Assembly: GCF_041296385.1 (NCBI RefSeq) | Contig: NC_091013.1 | Coordinates: forward strand, 32,001,001 to 32,065,000 | DNA from: Aphelocoma coerulescens | Taxonomy: Eukaryota > Chordata > Aves > Passeriformes > Corvidae | Length of the DNA: 64,000 nt | Reading direction: 5' to 3' | Part shown: piece by piece, positions 34,406-49,200 of the stretch | How the letters are laid out: each line of letters opens with the position of its first letter | How positions within the stretch are numbered: position 1 is the first letter of the stretch | Position numbers and translations under genes: made by a program | Notes under the pieces: generated by a model | Databases searched by the model: none | What the model was told of the DNA's origin: nothing | What the model saw: only the letters and a program-made list of their open reading frames with translations

Positions 34406-35355
34406 CTCCCTTCCTCACATGCACATGAAATCTGAATTTCTCACTAACTTGCTAAATACAGCTGAACTATTTTATTCCTTGTGTGCCTCCCCATTATTTC
34501 AAAGCATTAATATAATATTTTCTGCCATGGCCTTTGTATAGTTTAACTGAAGCATTAAGATACTATTGATGTGTTCTTAAGATCTGTTGATTTTTACCCC
34601 ACCCCTCCCTTGAACTGGAGATCCAGTCTTCAGCCACAGAACAGAATTTGGCAGATGAGCAAATGTGGGCTAGGTTTGGCAGCTAGACCTGCATCAGAAG
34701 CTCATAGGAATAAACTCCTGGTTTGGGATAAGACATAAATGAATATTCCTTAAAATTACTGTTGTCCAAATAGATTTCTAGAACATCAGGAATTCCCCTG
34801 TGAGCTGTAAGCTGAGTCATACCCATTTAATGAAGAATGTTGTGTGGTTTTTAGGGACCTGCTTCATTCTTTGTTGTCAGACTCTTCAGCATTGGCAGGA
34901 TTTTGCTGGTAATTGACTGATAAGGACAGGCTAGAGCAGGAAGACGGGCAATGGAAAGCCAAAGGGGCTAAAAGTCCTTCCCCCTTCCAGAAAGCCAGCA
35001 ATAGCCACTGAAGGAGTGTTTCAGTCTCTCCTCTGATTCCAGCTTCTGCATATTTCCCTCTTGACAGGCAGTGGGCCGTACTCACTGGCTTCTCTTGTGT
35101 CCTACATTGCCATAAAGCAAGTTAATGTTCTCTCTCCAGTGAGCAGTGTCTTCCCTGACAGTAACTCCAGAGTGAGCCAGGGAGTGACAGTGGGCGAGGC
35201 GGAAGCTTCTCCAGGTGCTGCTTTCCTGGTACACTTGTTTCCCAGCAAGATCCTTGTAACTGAGCTGAAACACAAGTGATTTCATCCTGCCATGGACTCA
35301 TACTAAAAACACTCAGGAAACTTTCCAGAATAGCTAATTGGTTTTGTGTTGTGGG

Positions 35356-35391
35356 TTTGTTTTGTTTTGTTTTGTTTTGTTTTTTCTTTGG
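35356..35391. repeat. (TTTTG)n short repeat
   Basis: Six or so TTTTG units in intergenic DNA, ending in a T run. Confidence 0.9.
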
Positions 35392-35999
35392 GAAAATTTT
35401 CTTAACCCCTTAACTATAAAATGGTAAGCCTATATCTATTTGATTATCTCTCCACCCACCCCCACTCCCTTAGTGCCCTCCCCCAGCCAATACCTTTTTT
35501 CTCTCTTATGGATGCTACACTCCAGATCCTCTGGCTTGTTTAGGGCAAGTAATTGAGCTGTGATTTTTCACAGCTTGCAAGAGAGTCCCATGTGAAGCCT
35601 GTTACTGCAGTGTGAGAACAACCCACTCACTTCCTGCTGCCACTCAAGGACTACTTGAGTGTTATCTTGTAAAATTTCAGGAGAGTCAGTGTACCTCCTG
35701 AAGATCCCACTTTATCCAGTGCTAATGACACTCTGACTCAAACATTTACTTCACAATAGGCGAATAGAGAGCAAAGTAAATTTTCAGATATAGGGTCCTT
35801 TCTGGAGGACTACTGTTTGAGATCCCAACTTGACAGAAACATCTCAAGGGGATTTTCTTATAAAGAGGACATAAAATCTGTACTGACACTTCCCTCTGCT
35901 TTTTGCACTTCTCTTGGTACAATGTAATCTGCTGTTTAAGATCAACTGATCCAACTGATGTCCTTGGATCTGAGCAGTCACCGGTACACAGTTCTGCTC

Positions 36000-36077
36000 A
36001 AAAAAAAAAAAAAGGTAAAAAGTTAAATTTTGTTCAGGACAGTTCTCATGTTCCATATATATATATATATATATATA
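36000..36077. repeat. A run and (TA)n microsatellite
   Basis: A run of 13-14 A at 36000-36013, and about 11 TA units at 36055-36077, separated by unique sequence. Confidence 0.9.
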
Positions 36078-39000
36078 CCCACATTAAAAAGGTCATGCCC
36101 TGCTTGCTACTGGATTACACAGCATGAAGCAGCACACTAGGAGCAGCAAGCATGGTTAGAAGTTGTGTTCAGAGGACTGCTGAACAGCATGCTGATCCCA
36201 TCATCTTGAAGACTGCTTTAGGATGTACGTGACTAAAGCACAGCTGAACATTAGGTCCATCAGTGAGTGGCATTAGACAAAAACAGGTTCTGGGCAAAAG
36301 ACTGTTTTGAAGCAGAACCTGTTTAACACAAGGTGACTGAATGCTCTTCCAGTTGCACCAGCCACACAGTAGAAGCTGGGTTATTTTCAATCCCTCTTCT
36401 AACACACTGACTCATTGAGAGCTGCAGTTATTTCATAAGGCCAAAACACTAGAACTCAGAAAACTTGCTATTAATTACAGGTTGGGAAAACAAAGCCCAG
36501 TTAAAGCTGTACTTTGTGTTAAAACATCTGGGTGAAATAGTGTCAGTGAAAGACAGCTTCATACTTTGTGTACTCTTTTTACCTCTCCTTCAGTCAGGCA
36601 CAGCTCATCGTCAGCTGAAGTGCAGAGCACAACTTCTGTACAATTTCACTGAGGTGCTCCAGTGTTGGCAATCTGCTGTTCACTCACATTCTCATCCTAC
36701 ATTGCCCTGGAGCTTCCCCCAGTTCCGTGTTTCTCTCACAGGGCAGTGGCCCAGCCACATCCTGCACTGCTGCTGACAGAGCTGGGCCCAGAGTGTCTCT
36801 ATCTGTGAAATAAACACTCACTGTCCCTTGACTGGAATTGTAGATCCTGTTCTGATACAGCCTTACACTTTAATGAAGTGTCCAGTACCTCTCAAGAGAT
36901 TTTGGAAATATAGCTCATGATAATTAAACTGATTTCACATGTTAGGGCCATACTTCCCACCTCAGGCTTCCTGATTCTATCAACAGGCCAGAACTGCCCT
37001 TTAGGTGCACTGAACTAATTACCAAAATTAACAGTAATTGTTTCTCTTGTTTCTTTTCCTTGCTGGGAACTTTGCACTCCCATTAGTTTCCAGGTCTGGA
37101 AGAGCAGAGGTGACTCATGGCAGATTGGCCCTGATTCTGCTCCAAAGAAATGTTTCAAATGATCCAAAGCTGTGAGCTCCATGGTTTCTAGGACAGCCTG
37201 TCTTCTGTGGACTTCAAGACATTTTTCCTCTGGTCTTTTTACTTCAGACAGAACTTCCCTCATGTCTGAGCTTCAGTCTCTTTCATGCTGCTTTTGCAGT
37301 CACCTTGCTCCTGAGCTTTTGACCCTGCATCTCCCCATGCTCAGGTTCTCCTCCCAGCATGCTGCAATGTTTTCAACCCCATCGAGATTTTCATCCAAGA
37401 CTGCATGTGTTTTGTCAAAATTTCATTCCCTTTTATTTTTACCTCATCATAAGATCACAAGAGGTCTGTCCTCTCCATTACTCTGTGATTGTGGATGCTT
37501 CTGTCATATTACCACCTCACCTGCTGTTAAGAGAGTCTTCAATGCATGTCAAGAGTAACTATCCATAGAAGCTGGCAAGTAAGGACCTCAGCAGGAGGCA
37601 GCAAAAGCTGCCTTGTACTTACCATACACAGAGGTTTCTTTAGTTATACCAAACTTTTTCCTAGATTTTATTTCACCCAAATTCTTGTCCATTGCAATTA
37701 TGGCTCTCTTTAAGGCAGCTCTTTTGCCTTCTTTAAGTCGGCAAAACAAAGTGAAGGTGCTCTCCAAAATTACACTGGAGAAACAAGATAGGACTCTCAG
37801 GGAGTGTTTAGGCCTTGGATATTGCCCTTGGGAGAAAGAAATGATTTTTCCCCTCTTAGAAAACTGAAAACTGTGGGTCAAAGATCTTCACAGTTCAGGT
37901 CATTTCACTGGAACTTATGTTTAACTGGTGCTCAAGAGGAAGCTCTTCCAAAACAAGAACTAAGAATATTTTAACAGTGGCCAAGGTTATTTGCATTATC
38001 ACAAGGGAATGGCTCACAATTTTGGGGGGAAGGGGAGGGGATGGAGAAAGGCATCTAAATTACTTGTGTTTTGCCTTGTCTTGTTCAAAAGGAAATGTTA
38101 TTAAACCAGATTTTTTTATTCCTGTCCTCACTGATTAAACCACTGCAGACTATTAGCATCTCAGAATTAATTTCTGCTTCTATCCTCCACGGAATCAATT
38201 CCAGTGTAAACACCTGCTGGGTAAAAGAGGTGGCATATGACCTTAAGCAGCTCCTTTCACCTTGAAGTTACTGCTAGTTATCTTCCCAAGCACCATTTGC
38301 AGAGAAGCAGGCCCTGGCATGTCAGGAGCTTAATTGCTAATTCTTTATTTCCATGCAGTAAGAGACTTGTTTGCTCAGTTTCTCAGAAGGAAATTGCATA
38401 CAAATCCAAGCTGAACATTTCATGACCTTGCATGGCTCTAAAAGTACTCAAATTTTAAGAACAAAGGAGTTCCAGCAGGTTCCTATTTGAGAGATCTGTA
38501 TCTTTGAGCTTCTGCTGGTGGCACCAGGAAGGCAGCAGCCCGGCACTTGGAGAGTTTGTTCACATAATGCAAGCTGGAAAGGGGCTCACTTGGTTAAATA
38601 AATGGGACACTCACATTTTGTTGCATACAAAACCTTCATGCTAGAAGGAATATTAACTAAAATATACAGTTCTTACTCTTTTACAGAATGGATTCTGATA
38701 AACATCTGCTGCTGTAAATTTGCAGCAGTGCCACTGAGTCATAAGTAAATTTACAGTGCTAGTGTCTGTTAATGCTTTCTGGCAATGGAAGGGTTCATCT
38801 TGGCTTCAGCTCAGAGGCATATATGTAGTCAGTGAGGCTTGCCTTACTGTTAATGAATGGAAACAGGCATCTTCAAGGGACAGATAAATAGTATCTAAGA
38901 ACAGTAACATTCTTGTTCAGACCCATGCAAGAACAGTGTTACAAAGGTATGGGCGTAGCATAAACAGCAGCTGCTCTTATGCCTGACACCTGGAAACTCA

Positions 39001-39259
39001 AGAATGTAGTTATTTCTCCAGCTTTTTGCTATCCAGTGAATTTTCAAGTGGGTGGCACTGCATAACCCTGAGAACAGTTTCTATTCTCTGCTGCAATACA
39101 AACCCACGCTGTTGAGAAGCCAGGTTTCATCTGCAGTGAAGTTTCTGGTAACACAGGCTCTGTGTGCTGTAGATTCTGGCCCAAAGGTTGTGCCAAGTGG
39201 AGTCATGCATACATAAGTTCAGAAAATAATAAAATAAGGGGAACAGAACTACAGAAGAC

Positions 39260-39981
39260 AAATCTTGAAAAAAGCGTATTTATTTTAAAGTACAACTCAA
39301 AGTTGTATCTGTAAGAAATGCACATGGTATCTTGTTTCTTGCACAAGTCTTGGCTTTGTGCATTTCAGTTCAACTTAAAAATGCATTCAGGTTTACAAAT
39401 GTACAAACAGCACAAAGTGTATTACAGTCTCAACAGAATGCTCTTACATTCAGCCACTTTGCTCTTAAGGTTTTGTGTTGGTTTTGTTGGTATTTTTTGT
39501 TGATTTTTTTCCTTTTTTACATTCTTACAACCTGTGTTAACAAAGACAGCCTTATTTTAAAAAAATACTCTGCATTTTAGCACAAAGTGCCTTTTGATTT
39601 TAAATTAGAACTTGGAGGATAACACTGGAAAAAATTTAAAAACCCAAACTTTTCATGAAAGTATTGCATGCCAGGACCATTTTAGAGTTCAAATTGTTTC
39701 CTAAATAAAGATGGCAGATGGTAAAATATGAAACCAGTGAAACTGTTCATATTTACAGGCTTCAGCTGTAGTTGGGATTTGTGACCACACCCAGACATTT
39801 CCAAGCTTATCTGCAATCTCACACTACCATACTGCAGGACAGACTTCAAAAAGGAGCGAGTGATGAAAGCATGACTGACATGGGGAGTGGGGCAGGGGGA
39901 AGCAATGGCCTGAAAATGACGTTTCAAAAATTTGCATTCGGAATTGTATCATGACCTGGATAAGAGTTCTTTCTTTTTGCT
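39260..39981 (-). other. TMEM131: TMEM131 3'UTR (predicted)
   Basis: About 720 bases between the stop codon and the first good poly(A) signal on the - strand. It is AT-rich with no repeat that I recognise. Open frames on either strand in this stretch are short and not supported. Confidence 0.6.
39279..39284 (-). terminator. Candidate poly(A) signal of TMEM131
   Basis: AATAAA on the - strand (TTTATT on +), about 700 bases after the stop, followed by a T/G-rich stretch on the - strand around 39235-39260. Confidence 0.6.
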
Positions 39982-40278
39982 TTAGTTTTCGTGAGGATAG
40001 TGTGAATTTGACCAAGGATCTGAACTTCTTCTTCCAATCGTTGGGCTCCAAATTCTCCAAGGATTGTAGGTCTGTCCCATGTCTTCAGCAGGATTGGCAA
40101 CGGTGGCAGCAGCGGGTGGCGGTGGAGCAGCGGCGGAGTTTTCACTACCCATGAGATCGATGCCTGACAAGGCGTTTGTTGGAGTGGTGAAGGGAAGGCC
40201 ACTGTTGAGATTACTTGACCAAATGGAACTGCTGAATGGAGTGGTGGACCACAGGCCACTGGGGTTGCCCAGGATCGA
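39982..40278 (-). CDS. TMEM131: TMEM131 last coding exon with stop
   Basis: 297 bp, acceptor tttactgcag. It encodes SILGNPSGLWSTTPFSSSIW, then PFTTPTNALSGIDLMGSENS and an Ala/Pro run, and ends YNPWRIWSPTIGRR...NSHYPHEN with a stop at 39982-39984. The mammalian C-terminus is almost the same (HFPHEN). The conserved C-terminal block belongs to the tail implicated in TRAPP binding; a direct role for this motif is inference. Confidence 0.97.
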   Translation of the reverse strand, partial: SILGNPSGLWSTTPFSSSIWSSNLNSGLPFTTPTNALSGIDLMGSENSAAAPPPPAAATVANPAEDMGQTYNPWRIWSPTIGRRSSDPWSNSHYPHEN

Positions 40279-43200
40279 CTGCAGTAAAGACAGAACAAGG
40301 TAAGTGGCAGTTTGGTAGCCTCAATTTTCACCTTGTTTACAGCCCCCCAAAAAGAAAATTGTCTGAGCAGCAGCAACAAGAAGCCTGCTCTGGAACCCCT
40401 TTCATCCTCACTGCAACATGGAGCTCTGAGCTCCCTTTACAAGAGCTTGCCCAGAGGAACCACGCTGCTCCTGCAGCCAAACACTCCAGGAGCTGCGCAA
40501 GCTGCAGAGTGCAGTCCATTACAGGCTTTCAAGCTGTTTTCATTTGAGCTGAGACATCCCCACACCACTGCTAAATTAAGCACTATAAGTATTCAACACA
40601 CAAGGGCCAGAACATTTAAGCTTAAACAAACCAGTTAGAATGAGGCAGATAAACATGGTTTAAGTATCAAAAAACCAACAAAATTCAAGATGCAATGGAA
40701 GGGAACAGCAAAGTTGTTTTTTGATCTTTTTGGCTGTTTGCAAATTTATCTCCCTGTAGTCAGACCTGTCTGTTTTGGATGAATCTACCTGTGTTCAGTC
40801 CCACTGTACCTAACCCATATTCCCAGTATATACTTTTCCCTCATCCAGATTTTCTCCAGATGAAGGGAGAGGGGATAGGAGAATTGGCCACTTATCACTG
40901 AATTCCAGAAAGTCTGTCCTTGACACTTGGAAATCTCTGACAAATGGTCATGGTGCAGATGCAGGTGAGTTCCAGCACATCACAAATGCATCTGGGATAT
41001 ATAGGAAGGTACAGCAAGCCTAGAGAACACATGCAGGAACACAAGGCCCAGGTTCTGTCAACTGTATTTTACTAAAGGCCAAACAGTAGCAAACAGCAAG
41101 CAGAGGAACCTGACCCGTGGTGTGGTGGAAAGTGATACCCGGAAGCAGCCAAAGATGGAGATGAGAAAGGTTAGCATAACTTTCTGCTAATATTAGCACA
41201 GAACCTGCTACATGTGGGCTTATGACACTACATACCCCAGTGTCAACAGATTTAATGTACATACCCTGTAAATTCAATCTGCAAATACATTGGAAACTTG
41301 ATACACCCAAAAGGCAGAGGACTTGTTGAGTAAGTGCTATAAGGTACAAACATCCTTATGTTTGGATTTAGTGGCTGGAGATAGGGCACCCCTTTCCCAC
41401 GATCTCTGCCCTTAGGTAACACAGACTAAAGGTTAACCAGTATCAGGGTACCCTGCATCTGAAGATTTAAATAAAAATCCCTTTAGGAAAGAAAACAAGG
41501 TAGAATCTGAGAATTTCTTCCTTTCAGGTTTTTATTCTCTGCTCTGGAATGAAGAAGATAGGCTCAAGTCTATTCATACCCAAAAGTGGCTGGATGCTAA
41601 CAGCCAGTAATTTGCTACCAAGGGCCGGACAGGAGTTTTGAGCATTACTTGGGGGTTAAGCAGGCCAACATCATCAGGACTCTCCAATGTCACTGAGAAA
41701 CTGAGCCAGACCAGGGTCACAGTTATTACTGTTACAAAAATAAGTGTTATGTTTAAGCTATACAAGCATTAGACTACTAAGTAGGAAACACTCACTCTGC
41801 TGCTCGGGCACCAGCCCTAACACACTAAAAGTCCACCCTATTTCCTGCTGCAGACAAGAGCCAGGAACTGTTTGTTCCTACTTGTCCCGAAAGTGTTTGG
41901 GAGGTCCTGATGGAAAGGCACTTGCTCATAAATCAGAAGCAACCAGGAAAGGAGCAGCAGAGAAGCACCTGCTATGCCCTTTCAAAGGTGGTGGAAGGAG
42001 GTACAAAGTGGCTGGCAGGCAGAACTACACACAGAGAAACAGAGGAACAGGGTAGTAGGGGAACGTGGTCAGAAAGAAACTTGGGGAGAAGTGCTAGCAA
42101 GGCAGCAAGGCTGAGGGGAGATGGGATCCAGAAAGCAAATGCTACTTAGCACAGAAGCAGAGTCGTGCATAAAAGGAGAAAACAAGAGGAATAAGGAAGG
42201 AGAACAACCAAAATCAACTCTCCAGAAACCTTCCTAGAAAAAAAGGGTAACACAGAAGTCACTGCCTAAGTGCTGTTTGCAACAATGGCTTTGGCTCTTG
42301 TCCCAGAAGAGAGGAAAGGGCAGGGCCCTGGCCTGGTACCTGCTCTCTTATCAGGCACCTAGAGCAAGGAGGCTCAGTAACAGGAAAAGCTAAGCTTTCC
42401 TGTTCTGGCTTGACAGAAGCACTTGAAAATATCACTATCGTTTATAACAGCTTTGAATATTTCAGTCAGTTTGCTGCTTGCTTCTTGTTTATTAAGTGAT
42501 CTTCTCCTTGAGTTAGCTCCAAAAATGTCTCCTCCCAAATCAAAGTACTTAAATGGAGTAGCTGACACTTTATCTATACCATTTGTCTGGCTTCCATCTT
42601 GATGCTTCTTGAAGCACACTCCTAAATTTTTCAGAAGCAGCTGGGAAATAGGAGCTAGAGAGCTTGTTCTGGTTGTCCTCAAGCCCTCCCTCTATCAAAT
42701 GCTGAGAAACCTGCCCTCCATGTGACCAAAATCCAAACATCTTTCCTTACATAGTTTCAATGAGGTTCCAGCTCTGGTTGTAGCCACATGACAAGGGTGG
42801 GATCAGCAAGCCTGTGTCTATAAGAAGCTGTGTGACATTCTCTGGCTTCCCCTGTCCCTACCTTCCCCCACTCCATCTGAACTGCTCCCAGGTGAAGTAA
42901 ACACTGCCTCTTACTCACTACAAAAACATTTTCAGAAGTCAACATGAAGAAGGATTTCAGCTGGCAGTGAAGACAGCTGTTGCAGCGTAAGTTTTAGTCT
43001 GACACAAGGATGACAGTGCAGCACTACAATCTGTAAAAGTTGGGGGTTTTCTTCTTTTGCTATACTCAAAACCTTCATCGAAATTAGCAGTCAATTTAAA
43101 GACTTCACCTTATGTTCAGTCCTTTAGTGTTTCTGAATACTGAAAAGAATATATTTAAGGTCTTTTAATAGCTTTTTTGGGACCTTTTTTAATTTACAAA

Positions 43201-46200
43201 CAGGTGCAATACTGGATTCAGAAAGCAGAATCAAAGTGTGGAAGTTACCATATTGGCTATTTTGCAACTGCCTATCAAACTGGAAGTGACATGCGCAGTG
43301 TCCAGCTAAGGCACAGGAGCAAACCTGAAGGATGTGGGAGCAGATCACACTTTTCTAAGTGCTGCAAGGTGCTCTTGTGAGAAATATTTTTATGGGAAAC
43401 AGTGTACATGGATTCATCATCTGCAAGTGAGGGACTAATAACTCTTTGTCCAACAGCCATGTCAACTTAACTACACCAAGATGAATATGTGTAAATTCCC
43501 TCTTCCTTTGTTCTTCAGTTGATGTCTTTTCACCCTCAATTCTTCTGAATTAGATGGCACATACAGAACAGGTTGGTAACAGTAACAAACCACTATTTGG
43601 ACTGAATACTTACTGCAGTTGTATGAGTTGGGGAACTCGAGCTTGTTGGCCAGGAGGGTACGGAATCTGTAGCTGAAGGATCCCAGATGGATGATGGAAC
43701 ATTATTGAATTCATTCCAGTTTCTCTGAACATCCTGCCCATAAGCAGATCGAGCTAAACCAAGCTTGCTAAAAACCTCTAAAAATAAAATGAAATAAAAC
43801 TGAGTACATTACTCTTCCTCTTTTTCCAAGAACAATACTTTTCACAGTTATTCCTCATATTTTTCTAGCAGGTTCTGCTACAGGGAGATTAGAAGAGGTC
43901 ACACAATACAGATCTCATCTCATGTGACCAGCCTCAGACAGGGCTACAAAGTTAGTCATGATTATAGAGGGGAAAGAGAGTTGGACATTTGCTGTGGGAA
44001 ACTCAGTGCCAGCCTAAGCACAGCAATACTCAAGAGTCCTGGCAGTTCTCCATAACTGCAGCACTCACTTGCTTTGCAGCACTCCCTTCCCAGGTGACTC
44101 CTGGTAGGAGCCCCAGCCCCGACCCCATCTCTGCTATGAGAAGGAAAAGAGCACCAGCAGTTGTGGATCGCCTACTTTCCACACACGGAACTGATCCCGG
44201 GTATTTTACTGGTGTCCCTCAGAGCCACGGGTGCAAAGTGTTGCTGAGTAAGAAAAAAGAACCCCACAGCAGCAACTGCCACTGTTTGCATTTCCAGCAG
44301 ACACCAAACTGTTGCAGTAGATAGCATTTTTTCAGTAGACACTGATGCCACATGCAGTTTGCTTTGCTTATCAGCCACCTCAAAACAGACCCCACATGCC
44401 CAAGTATGGTACACAAATCTTCCTAAGTACACAGAGCATCCATGCCCTGCAATCCCAAAGCCTGCCCATCTCAATTTCATTTATGGAAATTTACCCAAAT
44501 ATTTAAATACAGTAATTAATTGCTGGGTTTAGTATGCATCAGTTCATTCTGCAGCCATACAAATACTGCAGAAAAACACTAAAGGAAAGCAACACGAGGG
44601 TTGGGCCACTGCCTCACTTAACAGAGCCATGATTTTAGGCAGGTGTTTATGCTCAGGAAACCACAGGCCCAGTGACACATTTGTGGGACTGTAAAGTTTT
44701 GAGGGAGGGATGGAGAGGAAGAAGACCAAGAAAAATCCCCAAAATCGAGAAATTTTACTGAAACAGAGGAACTCCAAACCCAAGCATTCTCAGCCCACAC
44801 ACTATGTGAGATTCCACTGACTTTCGGTGGAGTGAAACACAGAATATACCACCACATTTTTAACACACTTTCCTACATAGTCTTCCCTTTTGGGAGTGAA
44901 GATGGAAACACTGTCTGTACTTAGACCAGTGGAATGAAGACACATTTTTCTACCTGTATTTGAATATGGAAAAATAATTGAACAGAAAAACTCACCTCCA
45001 GTTAAGTTAAAAGAGTGTCCGAATGCAGAGAAGGAGTTGAGAGGTGTGAAATCAGGACTGCTGGGATTGCTGATAGGACTCCATAAGCCCGAACTACATT
45101 TTATGGAGTAACAGGAAGGCAATACACAACTTATTAACACAGTACTCTTGACAGTATTAACTTAATAATCTATATACAAATGTATGTGTGCGTGCATGTT
45201 TAATTATATATTTTTATCTATAGGTACATAAAAAGATATAATTAAACATATACTAAATATATATTTAATGGTGATCATGAGTTAGGAAATCAGTTTGGTT
45301 TTGTTTTATGAAAAGATTTTGGTGAAATACCATTTGCCTGTGTATACACTCACCTTGGAGTAACACAGTAACACAGACACAGTGCTCTTTAATCTGTAGA
45401 ATGAGCATCAAATGAACATGAGCATAGCTCTTTTGATCAGTTTTTCAGAAAACTCATGTAGTCCAAGCCATAGTACAGTTTTTTTTCTCAAGCAGATAAA
45501 ATTTACAGTCACTTGGAAGAGATACAAATACACTTGTGGACAAGCTTCTTAAAAGTAACAGATGAGTTAACTGGAACCAGTGTTAAACATCCACCAAAAC
45601 AAACAAAAACTTCAATGCACAAACTTCACTCAGAAAGCAATTACTTTGCATATGGCAACTTGAATTCAAGTCTCTTTCCTACTCCAGAAAGGTTACTGCT
45701 TTTTACAACTGAGACAGGGGCTCACTGCCAAAATACCAGAAGGGACATGCCTTGGGGAATGTGACTGAGTGCAGCCCTATCCTGCTCCTACTGAAAACAC
45801 AAAGCCCACTGACAGTTCTGGTCTCAGTGTTAAAATGGGGAGTGAAAGGTATTGCTGTACAGAGAGGAACTCTGTGACCTTCAAGTGACCTTGGTACACA
45901 CTCCTCCTCAGTACTGAGAGAGCCAAGCTGATTCCTCATTGTTTGGATGCCCAGGAACACAAGATGGTTGAGTTACTTGGAATGAGGAGGAGAAAGTTCC
46001 CATCACATCCAGAACATCCTCTCTGCTTTTGTGTCACTTGCAACTTCTAAACTTTTCTGCAAGGTGAGAGATGCTGTGCCTAGACTTTAAAAAATAGTTT
46101 CAAAAAAACTAAGCAGAATGAATTCTGTCACTCCCTTCAAAATGCCATTAATAGCTCAATCTTCTTTTCTAGGGGTCCAGGTATTTGCCTAGAGAATATA

Positions 46201-49200
46201 AAAATTACCTGTCAGAGCCATCACTGTCAACAACTGTGTGGGAAATGCTGATATTGCTGGAAACATCTGTCTTGCTTGGAGAAACCTTTGGTAAACCACT
46301 GCCACCTGCAAGAATACGTATGCAAAAAATGAGTAAAATAAACCCCAGCAAAATAACAGAATATTCAGGAAATATTTAGAATTATTAAGAACTCCAAACT
46401 GGTTCTAGTACCTGGACTTTTGTCATAACCCGCAGCTACAGCAGCAAAAGTGGGGTTTCCATTCCTGCCTGGAAGAGAAGCTGCCTTTGCCAGTTTATGT
46501 TTGGTACCATTGGGCTGCTTGCTTTTTGTTTCACTAAAAAGAGAAAGAAACAAAAAATAGAGAGAAAAAAGAGTAAGGTTTTGGACTTCAGCAGTTTGAT
46601 TAAAAACCCAGCAATTAAAGCTAGCATTCAAGAAAATGTTTATAACAGCTCAACAGTTCATGTCATTGCACGTTTTTCTGATCTACCAAGCTGTACAGCA
46701 AGGCAAGATATGCACAGTGGTGTATCTGCAGAGAAGCAGTTTCCATGGGAAGAGGAAACAGGTCTGGGAATAGGGAGGTGCCCCCTGTTAAGCACAGTTC
46801 CACAAGTGCTCGGTGCCTGGGAAATCAGTAGGAGGTAGGATCTGGACTCACTTGCTGCAGCTGCTGTTCACGATGCTGCTGTAAGTGCCTCCTCGTGGCC
46901 CAAAAGCAAAGGATGTGGGAGGAGGAGGGGGAGATGGAGAGGCGGGTGTTGGAGAGGGCTGGCGCTGCTTCAGGAAAGCGTCTGCATTCAGGGTTTGCAG
47001 AGAGAGCTTATAGAGGTTGTCTGTAGCTATAAAGAGAAACACAAAACATCTTCCTGTAGTATTTACATTACAGCAAAGGCTTCTCAAACTTCTGCTATCC
47101 CTTCTGTTCAAATGGAGGAATTATGAAAGGCTGTTTGCTCCCAGTGATGGAAGCAGCAGCTCCTTCTCTATGTTCACCTGTGGTTATTCAGGTTTACTGT
47201 TTATTTTCAGAGAGACTATTTTGCAACACAAGCAACCAGGAGGAAGATGAGTTGGTTCCCACACAAGGGATTTACAATGCAACCAAAAAGATTCTAACAG
47301 TGTCCCAAGCTAACCACTGCATTAAGGTGTTTTCAGTGTTCCCTCTCAAGGACAAATAATTTCATTAGTTCCAAATTTGGCTGGAGCAGACCTGATGGGG
47401 AAAACCCCATCTACTGCAGAAAATACATATTTTTTGAGCACTAATTCTCATTTTCTCAATTTCCCCAGCAGCTTCTGAATCTTGTTCATCACTGGAGAGC
47501 TGCAGAGTGACCCATGTTCTGCCCACACCATTTTCAAACCTCCCAAATCATACCAGATGCTATCAATATGGAGGCCTACAGCAGAAAAACTGAGCTCAGC
47601 TATGCAGTGAAAAGACAGGAAGATCTATAAACAGATCAAGCCTATCTACAGATATTAATTGCAGAACACTCATTCTGCGATTGTCTAGTGATTACTTACA
47701 GCTGCCAGCTTTGTGGAGAGGCACAGAGTCCCACTCTGGTGGTGGAGAATCCTTTTCCCCTTCTGAGCTGCTGGTGTTTCCTAGCTCCTGTCCAGAACCA
47801 CTGGGGAGAAATTTTGCTAATACTGATGGTCTGTTCTCCATTAACTTACTGCTTGGACCTATTAAAACAAAACAAAAACCAAGTGTGTGGATAATAAACT
47901 GATTAGCTTTCTTCTCACACCAGACTTAGAATTAAGCACTCAAGAGGGGTTACAGACAATGATATAAAATCATTGAGGCAGTTACAAAAAACACCCTCAC
48001 ACTACCTCTCGTTTTGGGGAGGTTTCTTGATTTAGAGCCACTTGACAAAAGGTGTGGTGTAGAGATCTTGGATGGAAAGGTTTTGCGCTGCTTGTTTTCC
48101 AGTGGGGGAGTATAAGACAATTCCAAGGGACTGAAAGAAAGAAGAATTATTTTATTTTAAAGCATTGAAGTACTGAAAAGCACTTTTTAAAAAGAAAAAA
48201 ATATATATACAGGCCATACTGTCTCACAAAATATTGGTCTCCTTTGGCTTTCTTATGAATAATCAGAGTTTTGTATTTCTCCTATATGCAACTCCACCCC
48301 TCATAGCCCTGGCTCATTTTCTACCCACACTGCTCCACACATGTATTAGGCTCACTCACATTCCAGGAGCAGATCTCACCCGGGAGCTCCAGGACCGCAA
48401 AACCCATTTGATTATACAGAGACAACAAGAAATGGCAACTGCTCTTTTTCTGCTCTGTTAGATCCCATGCTCCTATTGCCCTAAATGTACAGGATTGTTT
48501 CTTAATCAATAATATAAAACTGCTCAAATGCACCACCAAATGCAATTGGCTGTATATTACTCTTTTTCTCCAGGTATTTGATTCTGTCTCTCAAACATTT
48601 TAGGGAGGAACAATTTTCTCCGTTTCTTGCAGAATTCCAAGCCAGCTTTCATTGTGGACTTTGAAAACTGTCATATGCAATAAACACATGAGTTATAAGA
48701 TAAAGCAAAGTACACAATTCTAAGAATAAATAAGGAGGAGACTTTGCCAGGCAATGTTTTCAGAAATATTTTGAAGAAAACTGATTTCTTCTAACTACAA
48801 ACTCAGTCTACTATTAATTACAACAGGAAAAACACAGCTGATATACCATACCTCTGTTTGGTAAAGTTTACTTTTGTGGCACTTGGACACCAATCTGATT
48901 TCACAATACTATTTTGGAATGAACTAGCTATAATAAGACTAAGATTCTTTGTGTTTCCTCCTATCTCTACTCTGCAATCAACCACATGCCAGTAAGGGAC
49001 AGGGACTGGCAGTGGCAGCATCCTCCTTTAAAAACGTATCCAAGACTGACCTTACTCTATGCTATGAAAAAGGAAACCATGGCTGCAGTTTCACCAAGGG
49101 CAGCTGAAGGCACTCACGTTAACGTGGGCTCAGTGTGCTGCCTCTAGAAACATTAACCCCACTTTTTGTATGCAGTACCTGTTATAAAAACCTTAACATT

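Larger units (their letters stand above)
32631..39259. other. Intergenic DNA, right part, up to the TMEM131 3' end
   Basis: Holds a CR1 fragment at 34178, TTTTG and TA repeats, and otherwise unique sequence. No gene is supported on either strand, although many 60- to 130-codon open frames exist. Confidence 0.6.
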
